Positions 43,518 through 54,264 of a stretch of 64,000 nt of DNA are shown piece by piece. Positions within the stretch are counted from its first letter, which is position 1. Every line of letters begins with the position of its first letter. The DNA comes from Mycolicibacterium bacteremicum (lineage in GTDB: Bacteria > Actinomycetota > Actinomycetes > Mycobacteriales > Mycobacteriaceae). The notes under the pieces were generated by a model. It was not told where the DNA came from. It made no database searches and saw nothing but the letters and a program-made list of their open reading frames with translations. The translations under genes were made by a program, and so were the position numbers. The DNA lies in the NCBI RefSeq assembly GCF_943913955.1, contig NZ_CALUAE010000026.1, forward strand, positions 10,789 to 74,788, given 5' to 3'.

Positions 43518-44492
43518 CCCGAACTTCTCGAACAGCGAGGTGTCCAGGAACGCGACCACGTGCGTGATCCCGGCGGCAGTCACGTCCATGACGTGAAGCT
43601 GAAAGGCTTCGTGCACACCGGTGACGGGATTGCGCAGGTACATGCCGGCCGCGGTCTGTCCGTTCGCGGTCGTGGGCACCAGCCGCATGTCCCCGGCCCG
43701 CTCGGCGGGGCACTTGTCCCGGGAGAGCGCGCCGATCGCGGCAGGCCCGACGTACCAGCTGTCGAACGGCGGCATCTCCCAGATGGCGTCGTCGGTGAAC
43801 AACTTCTCCAGCTTGTCGATGTCGTAGGCCTCGAACGCCGAGATATAGCGGGTCAACAGTTCCCGGGCCTCCGGGGACTCCGGCGGCTGCAGCTGCTGAT
43901 CCTCGCTGGGGCCGACCGCGTCGAGTTGAGCACGCGCGCGCTGCAACAGGCTGTTGACCGCGGCGGTCGACGAGCCCACGGCGTCGGCGACCTCGGCCGC
44001 GCGCCACTGCAGCACATCGCGCAACACCAGCACCGCACGTTGCCGTGGCGAGAGGTGCTGTAGGGCCGCGACGAAAGCCAACCGCACCGACTCGCGGGTG
44101 CCCACCACCGTCTGCGGGTCGGCCGGATCGTCGGCATCCGGCAGCGGCTCCAGCCACGGCACCTCGTGGCGCTCGTAGATATCGGCGTGCGGATCGGAAC
44201 TCTGGGTGCCTAGCCCCGACGGCAGCGGCCGGCGTTGCTTACCGTCGAGTGCGGTCAGGCAGGTGTTCGTCGCGATCCGGTACAGCCAGGTGCGCACCGA
44301 GGATTTGCCCTCGAACCGGTCGTAGGACTTCCAGGCGCGCAGGAACGTTTCCTGCACCAGATCCTCGGCGTCGTGCGCCGAGCCGGTCATCCGGTAGCAG
44401 TGGGCCAGCAGCTCCCGCCGATACCGCTGCGCATCGGCGAGGAATGCATCCTTGGAACCGAATCTGTCGTCTACCGCTGTGAGGACGGTCAC
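43500..44492 (-). CDS. sigG: Extracytoplasmic-function sigma factor SigG with SnoaL-like C-terminal domain
   Basis: The 330-residue sigma factor has region 2 (LAHCYRMTGSAHDAEDLVQETFLRAWK; RTWLYRIATNTCL) and region 4 (LSPRQRAVLVLRDVLQWRAAEVADAVGSSTAAVNSLLQRAR). A C-terminal SnoaL/NTF2-like domain follows (LLTRYISAFEAYDIDKLEKLFTDDAIWEMPPF), as in ECF41-type sigma factors where it controls activity. GTG 44492 is used; TTG 44522 is also in frame. It sits beside the monoacylglycerol lipase gene as sigG (Rv0182c) does beside Rv0183. No anti-sigma gene is visible; the C-terminal domain may take that role. Confidence 0.88.
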   Translation of the reverse strand: MTVLTAVDDRFGSKDAFLADAQRYRRELLAHCYRMTGSAHDAEDLVQETFLRAWKSYDRFEGKSSVRTWLYRIATNTCLTALDGKQRRPLPSGLGTQSSDPHADIYERHEVPWLEPLPDADDPADPQTVVGTRESVRLAFVAALQHLSPRQRAVLVLRDVLQWRAAEVADAVGSSTAAVNSLLQRARAQLDAVGPSEDQQLQPPESPEARELLTRYISAFEAYDIDKLEKLFTDDAIWEMPPFDSWYVGPAAIGALSRDKCPAERAGDMRLVPTTANGQTAAGMYLRNPVTGVHEAFQLHVMDVTAAGITHVVAFLDTSLFEKFGLPATL

Positions 44493-44549
44493 GCCGACGA
44501 GCTTACCGAGCCGCCCCGACAAGCGGGACCCGACAACGGCTGCCGATAG

Positions 44550-46447
<1,898 letters not shown>

Positions 46448-46514
46448 CCGAGCACCTGTGCACAACTACGTCGCGCGGCGCGAATCTGTCGGGCCGGGTT
46501 CCTAGCGTGAGCGC

Positions 46515-47264
46515 ATGAGCAACGACAAGATGCTGACCCGCATCGCGGCCCTGCTGCGGCAGGCCGAGGGCACCGACAACGAGCACGAGGCCGAGGCGTT
46601 CCTGTCCGCGGCGCAACGGCTGGCCACCGCCACATCCATCGACCTGGCGGTGGCCCGCGCGCACTCGGCGCAACGCACCGCCGCCCAGGCACCGGCACAA
46701 CGCACCATCAGCATCGGCGATCCCGGCACCCGCGGGCTGCGCACCTACGTGCAGCTGTTCGTGGTGATCGCGCTGGCCAACGACGTGAAATGCGATGTGG
46801 CATCGAATTCCACGTTCGTCTACGCCTACGGCTTCCCCGAGGACATCGACGCCAGCCACGCCCTGTACTCCAGTCTGGTCATGCAGATGGTGCGCGCGTC
46901 CAAGGAGTATCTGGCCACCGGTGCCCACAAGCCGACGCCGACCATCACCGCCCGGATCAACTTCCAGCTGGCCTTCGGCGCGCGGGTCGGCCAGCGGTTG
47001 TCCGAGGCACGGGAGGAGGCCCGGCGCTCGGCGACCGAGGGCTCCGACCGTGCGCCCGGCACCGCGGTGGCACTGCGAAACAAGGACCTCGAGCTGACGT
47101 CGTTCTACAAGCGGGCCTCGGCGGCGCGGGGCACCTGGCGGGCCAGCAGCGCGACGGCCGGGTACTCGTCGGAGGCCCGCCGGGCCGGGGACCGCGCCGG
47201 GCGACGGGCTCGGCTGGGGCCCGCCCAGGAGTTGTCCGGAGCGCGGGCCAGACTGGAGCGTTGA
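46515..47264 (+). CDS. DUF2786 domain protein (Rv0184-like)
   Basis: A 249-residue protein with a DUF2786 motif at the N terminus (MLTRIAALLRQAEGTDNEHEAEAFLSAAQRLA) and a second conserved region (YAYGFPEDIDASHALYSSLVMQM). The C terminus is Arg/Ala-rich. Function unknown; probably cytoplasmic. Its TGA overlaps the ATG of the following metalloprotease-like gene, the same pair as Rv0184-Rv0185 as I recall. Confidence 0.82.
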   Translation: MSNDKMLTRIAALLRQAEGTDNEHEAEAFLSAAQRLATATSIDLAVARAHSAQRTAAQAPAQRTISIGDPGTRGLRTYVQLFVVIALANDVKCDVASNSTFVYAYGFPEDIDASHALYSSLVMQMVRASKEYLATGAHKPTPTITARINFQLAFGARVGQRLSEAREEARRSATEGSDRAPGTAVALRNKDLELTSFYKRASAARGTWRASSATAGYSSEARRAGDRAGRRARLGPAQELSGARARLER

Positions 47265-47737
47265 TGCGCGATTCTCAGCGGTCGAAGGTCTATGCCGCCG
47301 AGGAGTTCGTGCGCACGCTGTTCGACCGGGCTGACGGCCGGGGTTCCCTCGACTTCTTCGGCACCGCGCTGACCCTGCCCCCGGAGGCGCGGTTCGGTTC
47401 GGTGGATGCGGTGCGACGCTACGTCGAGGATGTCCTCGCCCTGCCCGTGGTGCGGCAGCGCTGGCCGGACGCCGGGGCGTGTGCGGTGCGGGCGCGGCGC
47501 GGGGTCACGGCGGCGCACTATGAGCCCGGTGTCATCGCGGTGCCGGACCGGCAGAGCACCTGGGCGCTTCGCGAACTGGTCGTCCTGCACGAACTGGCCC
47601 ATCACCTCGCCGGTGCCGGGGAGCCGCACGGACGGACCTATGTCGCGACCATGACCGAGCTGGCAGGCTGTGTGATGGGACCGGAGGTTCAGCACGTGCT
47701 GCGGGTGATCTACGCGAAAGAGGGGGTGGCCGGATGA
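47264..47737 (+). CDS. Putative zinc metallohydrolase, TIGR04338-like (Rv0185-like)
   Basis: A 157-residue protein with a gluzincin HExxH motif at H109-E110-x-x-H113 (VVLHELAHHLAG) and conserved GRTYVATMTELAG downstream, where a third zinc ligand may lie. No signal peptide, so likely cytoplasmic. ATG 47264 overlaps the DUF2786 stop, and the O-methyltransferase ATG overlaps its own stop; the three genes look like one unit. Substrate unknown. Confidence 0.83.
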   Translation: MRDSQRSKVYAAEEFVRTLFDRADGRGSLDFFGTALTLPPEARFGSVDAVRRYVEDVLALPVVRQRWPDAGACAVRARRGVTAAHYEPGVIAVPDRQSTWALRELVVLHELAHHLAGAGEPHGRTYVATMTELAGCVMGPEVQHVLRVIYAKEGVAG

Positions 47738-48381
47738 CCGAACCGGCAGCGGTCGACGCGTTGTTCGACGACCTGCTGGGGACCGAGGACGAGGCGCTGC
47801 GGGCGGCGCGCGCCTCGACCGGCCCGGCGGGGATGCCGGCGATCGAGGTGTCGCCTCAGCACGGCCGGCTGCTGACGCTCTACGCCCGCCTCGCCGGTGT
47901 CCGACGGGTACTCGAGATCGGCACGCTGGCAGGGTATTCCACCATCTGCCTGGCTCGTGGTGTCGGGCCGGCGGGCAGCGTGGTGACGTGTGAGTACGAA
48001 CCCCGGCACGCCGAGATCGCTCGAGCCAATCTGGAGCGCGCCGGCGTGGCCGATCGGGTCGAGGTGATGGTCGGGCCGGCGCTGGACACGCTGCCGACCC
48101 TGCAGGGCCCGTTCGATCTGTTCTTCATCGACGCCGACAAGGAGAACAACCCCGCCTACGTCGAGGCCGCGGTCGGGTTGGCCCGGCCCGGTGCGCTGAT
48201 CATCGTCGACAACATCGCCCGCGGCGGCCGGGTGCTCGATCCCGCGCCCGACGACCGGCAGGCGATCGCGGTGCGTGACACGATCGCGCTGCTGGGGACG
48301 CATCCGCGCCTGGACGCGGCGGCCATCCAGACCGTCGGCGCCAAGGGCTGGGACGGGTTCGCGGTCGCCCTGGTCAGCTGA
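47734..48381 (+). CDS. SAM-dependent O-methyltransferase (Rv0187-like)
   Basis: A 215-residue class I methyltransferase of the catechol/caffeoyl-CoA O-methyltransferase type (Methyltransf_3). Motif I reads LEIGTLAGYSTICLARG, and FIDADKENNPAYVEAAV holds the metal ligands. The VDNIARGGRVLDP block follows. It probably methylates a catechol-like or phenolic hydroxyl using Mg2+. It overlaps the preceding gene by ATGA. Confidence 0.9.
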   Translation: MTEPAAVDALFDDLLGTEDEALRAARASTGPAGMPAIEVSPQHGRLLTLYARLAGVRRVLEIGTLAGYSTICLARGVGPAGSVVTCEYEPRHAEIARANLERAGVADRVEVMVGPALDTLPTLQGPFDLFFIDADKENNPAYVEAAVGLARPGALIIVDNIARGGRVLDPAPDDRQAIAVRDTIALLGTHPRLDAAAIQTVGAKGWDGFAVALVS

Positions 48382-48422
48382 TCCGGGGTAGAACCGCGCC
48401 GCGGCGGGTATGGACTCCGGTC

Positions 48423-48791
48423 ATGTGGACCGCGAAACGAGACGTCGCTGCGCCCGCGGACACCGTGTGGCGGATCCTCACCGATCTGGACACGTGGCCG
48501 CAGTGGGGCCCGACGGTGTCGCGCGGTGAACTCGACGGCACCGCCTTCCTGCTCGGCGCCACCGGCCGGGTGTGGACGCCGGTCGGTGTCCCGCTGCCGT
48601 TCGTCATCAGCGAGTTCGACCCCGAGCACAGCTGGGGCTGGGATGTCGCCGGCGTGCCCGCCACCCGGCACGGCGTCGAACCCCGCGGGGACGGCTGCCA
48701 GGTGTGGATGACGGCGCCGTGGTGGGCGCCCGCCTACCTGCCGGTGCTGGAGATCGCGGTGCGCCGGATCGAACGGATGGCGCTCGGCTAG
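48423..48791 (+). CDS. SRPBCC family protein
   Basis: A 122-residue START-like protein (MWTAKRDVAAPADTVWRILTDLDTWPQWGPTVSRGEL is the family-typical first part; truncated here to its key residues W, D, W-P-W). It is shorter than the usual 140-150 residues but has the final helix (YLPVLEIAVRRIERMALG). It probably binds a hydrophobic ligand. ATG 48423; convergent with ilvD. No known partner in the neighbourhood. Confidence 0.75.
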   Translation: MWTAKRDVAAPADTVWRILTDLDTWPQWGPTVSRGELDGTAFLLGATGRVWTPVGVPLPFVISEFDPEHSWGWDVAGVPATRHGVEPRGDGCQVWMTAPWWAPAYLPVLEIAVRRIERMALG

Positions 48792-48796
48792 TCCCG

Positions 48797-48854
48797 CGAG
48801 CGTGCGCGGACTCGCGCACGCGCCCGGCGAGTTGCCCGCAGACACGCACGCTCG
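48797..48854. repeat. Inverted repeat between convergent genes
   Basis: CGAGCGTGCG (48797-48806) and CGCACGCTCG (48845-48854) are exact reverse complements and enclose a further palindromic, GC-rich 38-bp core. The sequence resembles a hairpin family that I recall as common between genes in fast-growing mycobacteria. It lies at the end of both the SRPBCC gene and ilvD and could act as a bidirectional terminator. Confidence 0.6.
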
Positions 48855-48864
48855 GCGAGGACGG

Positions 48865-50580
48865 TCAGGTGCAGACCGCGCCAACGGCCGCCGACTGCAC
48901 CAGTTTGGTGTACTTGGCCAGCACGCCGGTGGTGTAGCGCGGGGGCAACGGCTCGAAACCGACCTGGCGCGAAGCCAACTCGGCCTCGTCGACCAGCAGG
49001 TCCAAGGTCCCGTTGGCGACATCGAGGCGGATCCGGTCACCGTCGCGGACGAACGCGATGGGCCCACCGTCGACAGCCTCCGGCGCGATGTGCCCGACGC
49101 ACAGCCCGGTGGTGCCGCCGGAGAACCGGCCGTCGGTCATCAGCAGCACATCCTTGCCCAGCCCGGCACCCTTGATCGCACCGGTGATGGCCAGCATCTC
49201 GCGCATCCCCGGCCCGCCCTTGGGGCCCTCGTAGCGGATGACGACGACATCGCCGTGGGTGATGGTGCCGTCCTCCAGCGCATCCAGGGCGGCCCGCTCG
49301 CGCTCGAAAACCCGTGCGGTGCCCTCGAAGATGTCCGAATCGAAGCCCGCGGACTTGACCACCGCGCCCTCGGGCGCCAGCGAGCCGTGCAGGATCGTGA
49401 TGCCACCGGTCGGGTGGATCGGGTTGTTCATCGCCCGCAGCACCTTGCCGTCGGGATCGGGCGGCTCGATGTGAGCCAGGTTCTCGGCCATCGTCGACCC
49501 CGTGACGGTGAGGCAGTCCCCGTGCAGCAGGCCGGCATCCAGCAGCGCCTTCATCACCACCGGCACACCGCCGATCTCGTCGACATGCTTCATCACATGC
49601 CGTCCGAACGGCTTCACATCGGCCAGGTGCGGCACCTTGTTGCCGACCCGGGTGAAGTCGGCCAGCGTCAGCTCCACCTCGGCCTCGCGGGCGATGGCCA
49701 GCAGGTGCAGCACCGCATTGGTGGACCCGCCGAAGGCCATCACCACCGCGATGGCATTCTCGAACGCCTCCTTGGTCAGGATGTCGCGGGCGGTGATCCC
49801 ACGGCGCAGCAACTCCACGACGGCCTCACCGGAACGGGCCGCGTACTCGTCGCGGCGGGTGTCGATCGCGACCGGGGATGCGCTGCCGGGCAACGACAGT
49901 CCCAGCGCCTCGGCGGCAGACGCCATCGTGTTGGCGGTGTACATCCCGCCGCAGGCGCCCTCGCCGGGACAGATGGCGCGTTCGATGATGTCGACGTCCT
50001 CACGTGACATCAGCCCGCGGGCGCACGCGCCGACCGCCTCGAAGGCGTCGATGATGGTGACTTCCTTCTCGGTGCCGTCGGTGAGCCGGGCCGTGCCGGG
50101 CATGATCGACCCGTTGTAGAGGAAGACGCTGGCCAGATCGAGGCGGGCGGCCGCCATCAGCATGCCGGGGATCGACTTGTCGCAGCCGGCCAGCAGCACC
50201 GAACCGTCCATGCGCTCGGCCTGCATGACGGTCTCGACGCTGTCGGCGATCACCTCGCGCGAGACCAGCGAGAAGTGCATTCCCTCATGGCCCATCGAGA
50301 TGCCGTCGGAGACGGAGATGGTGCCGAATTCCAGCGGGTACCCGCCGCCGGCGTGCACCCCGCTCTTGACCGCCTGCGCCAGCCGCTGCAGCGACATGTT
50401 GCACGGGGTGATCTCGTTCCACGACGAGCCGACCCCGATCTGGGGCTTGGCCCAGTCGTCGTCGCCCATGCCGACCGCGCGCAGCATGCCGCGCGCCGCG
50501 GTCTTCTCCAGTCCGTCGGTGACGTCGCGGCTACGGGGCTTGATATCGACCCCGGGATGAGAATCAGAGGCTGAGGGCAT
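48865..50580 (-). CDS. ilvD: Dihydroxy-acid dehydratase IlvD
   Basis: The 571-residue enzyme converts 2,3-dihydroxy-isovalerate and -methylvalerate to the keto acids in valine, leucine and isoleucine synthesis. The Fe-S ligands C60 (TPCNMS), C133 (AGCDKSIPG) and C210 ([14 protein letters not shown]) are present, and so is the C-terminal [17 protein letters not shown] block. Position matches Rv0189c. The product is essential for branched-chain amino acid prototrophy. It is divergent from the DUF305-ricR copper unit; Fe-S dehydratases are known copper targets, so their neighbourhood may matter. Confidence 0.95.
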   Translation of the reverse strand: MPSASDSHPGVDIKPRSRDVTDGLEKTAARGMLRAVGMGDDDWAKPQIGVGSSWNEITPCNMSLQRLAQAVKSGVHAGGGYPLEFGTISVSDGISMGHEGMHFSLVSREVIADSVETVMQAERMDGSVLLAGCDKSIPGMLMAAARLDLASVFLYNGSIMPGTARLTDGTEKEVTIIDAFEAVGACARGLMSREDVDIIERAICPGEGACGGMYTANTMASAAEALGLSLPGSASPVAIDTRRDEYAARSGEAVVELLRRGITARDILTKEAFENAIAVVMAFGGSTNAVLHLLAIAREAEVELTLADFTRVGNKVPHLADVKPFGRHVMKHVDEIGGVPVVMKALLDAGLLHGDCLTVTGSTMAENLAHIEPPDPDGKVLRAMNNPIHPTGGITILHGSLAPEGAVVKSAGFDSDIFEGTARVFERERAALDALEDGTITHGDVVVIRYEGPKGGPGMREMLAITGAIKGAGLGKDVLLMTDGRFSGGTTGLCVGHIAPEAVDGGPIAFVRDGDRIRLDVANGTLDLLVDEAELASRQVGFEPLPPRYTTGVLAKYTKLVQSAAVGAVCT

Positions 50581-50627
50581 GAAGGTAAGTATGCATTCGG
50601 GTCACGGCCATCCCAAACAGACGTCAA

Positions 50628-50642
50628 TACCCCGGTGGGGTA
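50628..50642. promoter_or_regulatory. RicR/CsoR copper box TACCC-N5-GGGTA
   Basis: TACCCCGGTGGGGTA matches the published RicR palindrome (TACCC-N5-GGGTA) exactly. It lies 16 bp upstream of the DUF305 ATG, and a TAGCCT -10-like box is in between, so bound repressor would block the promoter. RicR, encoded by the second gene, should bind here and leave when loaded with Cu(I). Confidence 0.85.
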
Positions 50643-50658
50643 CCGGTAGCCTGGCTGC

Positions 50659-51237
50659 ATGAGACGGGTGCTGGTGCTGGTGGGGGTGATGCTGGCCGTG
50701 CTGCTGCCGGCTTGCAGCAGACCGCCCTCCGCACCGGAGTCGGCGGCGACGTCCGGCACATCGGCGGCGCCGGTCACGCCCGGGGTGAACGCCACCGATC
50801 GTGCCTTCGCCTCCGCCCTGCTGGCCCAGCGCCCGAGCGTCGAGCAGATGATCGCGCTGGCCCGCAGCAACTCCGGTAATCCGCGGCTGATCGCGCTGGC
50901 CGATGCGCTCGAGCGCAGCGAGCAGCAGCAGAGCGACACCGTGAACGCGCTGCTGGTGCAGTGGACCGACGGCCAGGAGGGCGGGCAGGGCCCACCGCCG
51001 CCCGGGCCCACCCTGTTCGACAAGGGCGCGGTGGAACGGCTCGGGTCGCTGTCCGGCCCGGAGTTCGACACACTGTGGCTCCAAGCCATGCTCAATCACC
51101 ACCAAGCCGTCATGATCATGGCCTCCTCCGAGATCAGGGAGGGCGAGGACGTCAACGCCAAGACGCTGGCGCAGGCGATCATCAGCACCCGCCAGGAGGA
51201 GACCGGGCACATGCAGCAACTGTTGGGAGGCGGATAG
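50659..51237 (+). CDS. DUF305 lipoprotein, probable copper-linked protein
   Basis: A 192-residue exported lipoprotein (lipobox LLPAC, Cys19) with a DUF305 ferritin-like four-helix domain containing MLNHHQAVMIM and ETGHMQQ, whose His and Met residues are possible metal ligands. DUF305 proteins occur in metal-resistance settings. The gene is 3 bp upstream of ricR and behind a RicR box, so it is probably induced by copper. ATG 50659 is about seven bases after the -10 box, so the mRNA is likely leaderless. Confidence 0.83.
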   Translation: MRRVLVLVGVMLAVLLPACSRPPSAPESAATSGTSAAPVTPGVNATDRAFASALLAQRPSVEQMIALARSNSGNPRLIALADALERSEQQQSDTVNALLVQWTDGQEGGQGPPPPGPTLFDKGAVERLGSLSGPEFDTLWLQAMLNHHQAVMIMASSEIREGEDVNAKTLAQAIISTRQEETGHMQQLLGGG

Positions 51238-51240
51238 CGG

Positions 51241-51534
51241 ATGACCGAGGCAGAACACGGCTATTCGCCGCAGAAGGAGAACTACGCCAAGCGGCTGCGG
51301 CGCATCGAAGGGCAGGTGCGCGGCATCGCCAAGATGATCGATGACGACAAGTACTGCATCGACATCCTCACCCAGATCAGCGCCGTGAACAGCGCCCTGC
51401 AGTCGGTGGCGCTCGGACTGCTCGACGAGCACCTGGGGCACTGCGTCACCCAGGCGGTCGCCGAGGGCGGTGAGCAGGCCGACGCCAAGCTGGCCGAGGC
51501 GTCGGCGGCCATCGCCCGGCTGGTCCGGTCCTAA
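51241..51534 (+). CDS. ricR: Copper-sensing CsoR-family repressor RicR
   Basis: A 97-residue CsoR/DUF156 protein. The first helix (NYAKRLRRIEGQVRGIAKMI) and the Cu(I) ligands C39, H64 and C68 (YCIDIL, EHLGHC) are all present. It should bind TACCC-N5-GGGTA sites and be released by Cu(I). GGGAGG about eight bases upstream decides ATG 51241. The same regulator (Rv0190) in M. tuberculosis controls itself and copper-protection genes elsewhere in the genome. Confidence 0.93.
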   Translation: MTEAEHGYSPQKENYAKRLRRIEGQVRGIAKMIDDDKYCIDILTQISAVNSALQSVALGLLDEHLGHCVTQAVAEGGEQADAKLAEASAAIARLVRS

Positions 51535-51854
51535 CCGTCGGCATCTCGATCGGCCCGGCCGAGCGCGGACTCCAGGCGGGCGATCTTGCCGTCGAGTTCG
51601 TTCTCGTGCCCGGGCCGGATATCGGCCTTGAGCACCAGCGAGATCCGCGATCCGAACGGCTCCACCGCCGCGGTGGCGCGCTTGACCACGTCGAAGACCT
51701 CGTCCCAGTCGCCCTCGATCTCGGTGAACATGCTGGAGGTCCGGTTGGGCAGCCCGGAGGCCCGCACCACCGCGACCGCGGCCGCGACGGCCTCGCTGAC
51801 CGAGCCGTCGGCGCGGCCGGTACCTGACGGGCTGATGCTGAAGGCGACGATCAT
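51531..51854 (-). CDS. MTH1187/YqgV-type thiamine-binding family protein (DUF77)
   Basis: A 107-residue ferredoxin-like fold protein of the MTH1187/DUF77 group (MIVAFSISPSGTGR; GLPNRTSSMFTEIEGDWDEVFDVVKRA). Family members bind thiamine-like ligands. It is convergent with ricR (4-bp stop overlap) and divergent from the MFS gene (51 bp). Function inferred from family only. Confidence 0.83.
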   Translation of the reverse strand: MIVAFSISPSGTGRADGSVSEAVAAAVAVVRASGLPNRTSSMFTEIEGDWDEVFDVVKRATAAVEPFGSRISLVLKADIRPGHENELDGKIARLESALGRADRDADG

Positions 51855-51905
51855 CGCGCGTCCTCTCGGTTCGGGGCGGCCACGGCATTACCGTGGTTTT
51901 CCAGC

Positions 51906-53147
51906 ATGACCGTGAAACCGTACGCGCATCTGACGGTCCTCGCGGCCGCCGCGTTCGTCTACGTCACCGCGGAGATCCTGCCCGTCGGCGCGCTGCCGGC
52001 CATCGCGGCCGATCTCGATGTCGCACCGTCCACGGTGGGCACCCTGCTGGCCGGGTACGCGCTGATCGCCGCGCTGGCCACGGTACCGCTGGTGCGCTGG
52101 ACGGCGCACTGGTCACGACGCCGGACCCTGTTGCTGACACTGGTGTGTCTGACTGTGTCGCAGGCACTTTCGGTGCTGGCACCGAACTTCGCGACGCTCT
52201 CGCTGGCCCGCGTGCTGTGCGCGCTGACCCATGGTCTGATGTGGTCGGTGCTGGCGCCGATCGCGGTGCGGCTGGTACCGGCCGGGCACGGTGGGCGGGC
52301 CACCACCGCCGTCTACGCGGGTACCGCGCTGGCCTTGGTGGCCGGCAATCCCTTGATGGCGCTGCTGTCGGAACACTGGGACTGGCGCACCGCGGCCCTG
52401 GCGGTGACGGTTGCCGCCGCGATGGTGACGCTCGCGGCGCGCCTGCTGTTGCCCGCGCTGCCGTCCACCGCGGGTGCGGCCGCCGGACCTTCCGGCGGGC
52501 GGCCGGGCGACCGCACCCTGCTGCTGCTGTGCGCGCTGACCCTCGTCGGCGTCACCGCACACTTCGCGTCCTACACGTTCATCGCGGTCCTCATCGCCGA
52601 CCTCGCCGGGGTCGCGGCGGCACCGGTGCTGGTCGCGTTCGGGGTGGCCGGACTGCTGGCGATGGCATCGTTGGCCGGTCCGCTGGACCGGCGGCCGCGT
52701 CCGGTGCTGATGGGCGCCCTGGCCGGATTGGCCCTCGCGTTCGCGACCCTCGCCGCTCTGGCCGGTGCCGGCCCGCACCCGGTGCTCGGCATCCTGGCGA
52801 TCGTGCTGTGGGGTGCCACCTCGACCGCGCTGCCGCCGATGCTGCAGTCCGCGGTGATGCGCAGCGCCCCGGACCACCCCGATGCCGCCTCCGGCCGCTA
52901 CGTGGCGACGTTCCAGGTCGGCATCGTGGCCGGTGCGCTGAGCGGCGGCGCGCTCTTCGATGCGGGCGGTCCGGCGGCGGTGCTGGTGGCGTCGGCGACC
53001 TTGACGGCGCTGGTACTGGCGGCGGTCGCAGCACTGCCGGGATTGCTCACCGGTGTAACGGACGGGCTCACACCGACGATGAACACCCCAGGTCAGTGGC
53101 GCAGGTCGGGCGGCGATGAGGGGTCCGCCCGGCCTCGCCAGGGTTAG
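51906..53147 (+). CDS. MFS transporter (Rv0191-like, DHA1 exporter type)
   Basis: A 413-residue membrane protein with 12 predicted helices. The A-motif-like loop is RWTAHWSRRRTLL, and the GLMWSVLAPIAVRLVPAGHGGRA segment follows motif C. It belongs to the DHA1 drug/sugar efflux branch (AraJ/CmlA-like), as does Rv0191, which I recall as a chloramphenicol/pyrazinamide-linked exporter. The substrate here is not known. Confidence 0.87.
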   Translation: MTVKPYAHLTVLAAAAFVYVTAEILPVGALPAIAADLDVAPSTVGTLLAGYALIAALATVPLVRWTAHWSRRRTLLLTLVCLTVSQALSVLAPNFATLSLARVLCALTHGLMWSVLAPIAVRLVPAGHGGRATTAVYAGTALALVAGNPLMALLSEHWDWRTAALAVTVAAAMVTLAARLLLPALPSTAGAAAGPSGGRPGDRTLLLLCALTLVGVTAHFASYTFIAVLIADLAGVAAAPVLVAFGVAGLLAMASLAGPLDRRPRPVLMGALAGLALAFATLAALAGAGPHPVLGILAIVLWGATSTALPPMLQSAVMRSAPDHPDAASGRYVATFQVGIVAGALSGGALFDAGGPAAVLVASATLTALVLAAVAALPGLLTGVTDGLTPTMNTPGQWRRSGGDEGSARPRQG

Positions 53148-53201
53148 CCGGTCCACGCGCTGTGCCAGACTGGTCTGCAGATATGCCAGTGGAGGTGACT
53201 T

Positions 53202-54194
53202 ATGTCGCAGCGGACGAGACGGAAACTCGCCAGCGCGATCTTGGCGGCCGCAACGGTCGTCGCAGCAGGAATCGGTAGCCCGTCGGCGCTGGCGGAACCC
53301 GTTCCGCCCCCGCCGGCACCCGCGCCGGCCCCGCCCGCATTCCCCAACCCGTTCGCGCCACCGGCCCCGCCCGCGACGCCCACCGCGGCCGATCCGTTCG
53401 CACCGGTCGGTGGCCCCGGCGCGCAGCCGCTGCCCATCCCGGAGGGGACCCCGGCCGGGCAGAACCCGAACCCGTTCCGTGGTCTGCCGCCGTTCGTGCC
53501 GCCGTCGTTCAACCCGGTCAACGGGTCCATCGCGGGCGCGGCCAAGCCGATCTACATCAACTTCCAGCGGCCCATCGCCAACCGGCAGATGGCCCAGGAC
53601 GCGGTGCACATCACGTCGAACCCGCCGGTGCCCGGCCGGTTCTACTGGGTCACCGACACCCAGCTGCGCTGGCGCCCGCAGGACTTCTGGCCCGCCGGGG
53701 CCGTGGTCAGCATCGACGCGGCCGGCACCAAGTCCAGCTTTACCGTTCCCGAGCAGCTGGTGGCCACCGTCGACGATGCCACCAAGACGATGACCGTGGT
53801 GCGCAACGGCGAGGTCGAGAAGGAGTTCCCGGTCTCGATGGGCAAGGCCGGCAACGACACCAAGAACGGCACGTATTACGTGCTGGAGAAGTTCGCCGAC
53901 ATGGTGATGGACTCCTCGACCTACGGCGTCCCGGTGGACTCGGCCGACGGGTATCGCACCCCGGTGAAGAACGCGGTGCGCATCGACAACAGCGGCATCT
54001 TCGTGCACGGTGCGCCGTGGTCGGAGGGTGCGCAGGGCAACACCAACGTGTCGCACGGCTGCATCAACCTCAGTGCCGAGGACGCCAAGTGGTTCTACGA
54101 CAACTTCGGGTCCGGTGACGCGGTCGTCATCAAGAACACCGACGGCGGGCTCTACGACCAGCCCGACGGCGCGTCGGACTGGCAGATGTTCTAG
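53202..54194 (+). CDS. L,D-transpeptidase (Rv0192/LdtMt4-like)
   Basis: The 330-residue exported enzyme makes 3-3 cross-links in peptidoglycan. It has a signal peptide ([23 protein letters not shown]), an about 70-residue Pro/Ala-rich linker ([17 protein letters not shown]), an Ig-like domain ([21 protein letters not shown]) and the YkuD catalytic domain with H269 (IFVHGAPW), H285 and nucleophile C287 (SHGCINLS). A perfect terminator hairpin follows. Position and architecture match Rv0192. Confidence 0.92.
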   Translation: MSQRTRRKLASAILAAATVVAAGIGSPSALAEPVPPPPAPAPAPPAFPNPFAPPAPPATPTAADPFAPVGGPGAQPLPIPEGTPAGQNPNPFRGLPPFVPPSFNPVNGSIAGAAKPIYINFQRPIANRQMAQDAVHITSNPPVPGRFYWVTDTQLRWRPQDFWPAGAVVSIDAAGTKSSFTVPEQLVATVDDATKTMTVVRNGEVEKEFPVSMGKAGNDTKNGTYYVLEKFADMVMDSSTYGVPVDSADGYRTPVKNAVRIDNSGIFVHGAPWSEGAQGNTNVSHGCINLSAEDAKWFYDNFGSGDAVVIKNTDGGLYDQPDGASDWQMF

Positions 54195-54210
54195 ACCCTC
54201 CGCGTAAACG

Positions 54211-54248
54211 AGAACTGCCCACTTTCTCCGATGAAAGTGGGCAGTTCT
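54211..54248. terminator. Perfect hairpin between convergent genes
   Basis: A 16-bp perfect stem (54211-54226 and 54233-54248) with a 6-nt loop and GTGT after it. It ends the L,D-transpeptidase gene and, on the other strand, zmp1. Its outer arm AGAACTGCCCAC resembles AGAACCGCCCAC at 41716. Confidence 0.85.
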
Positions 54249-54264
54249 GTGTCGACCTGACGGG

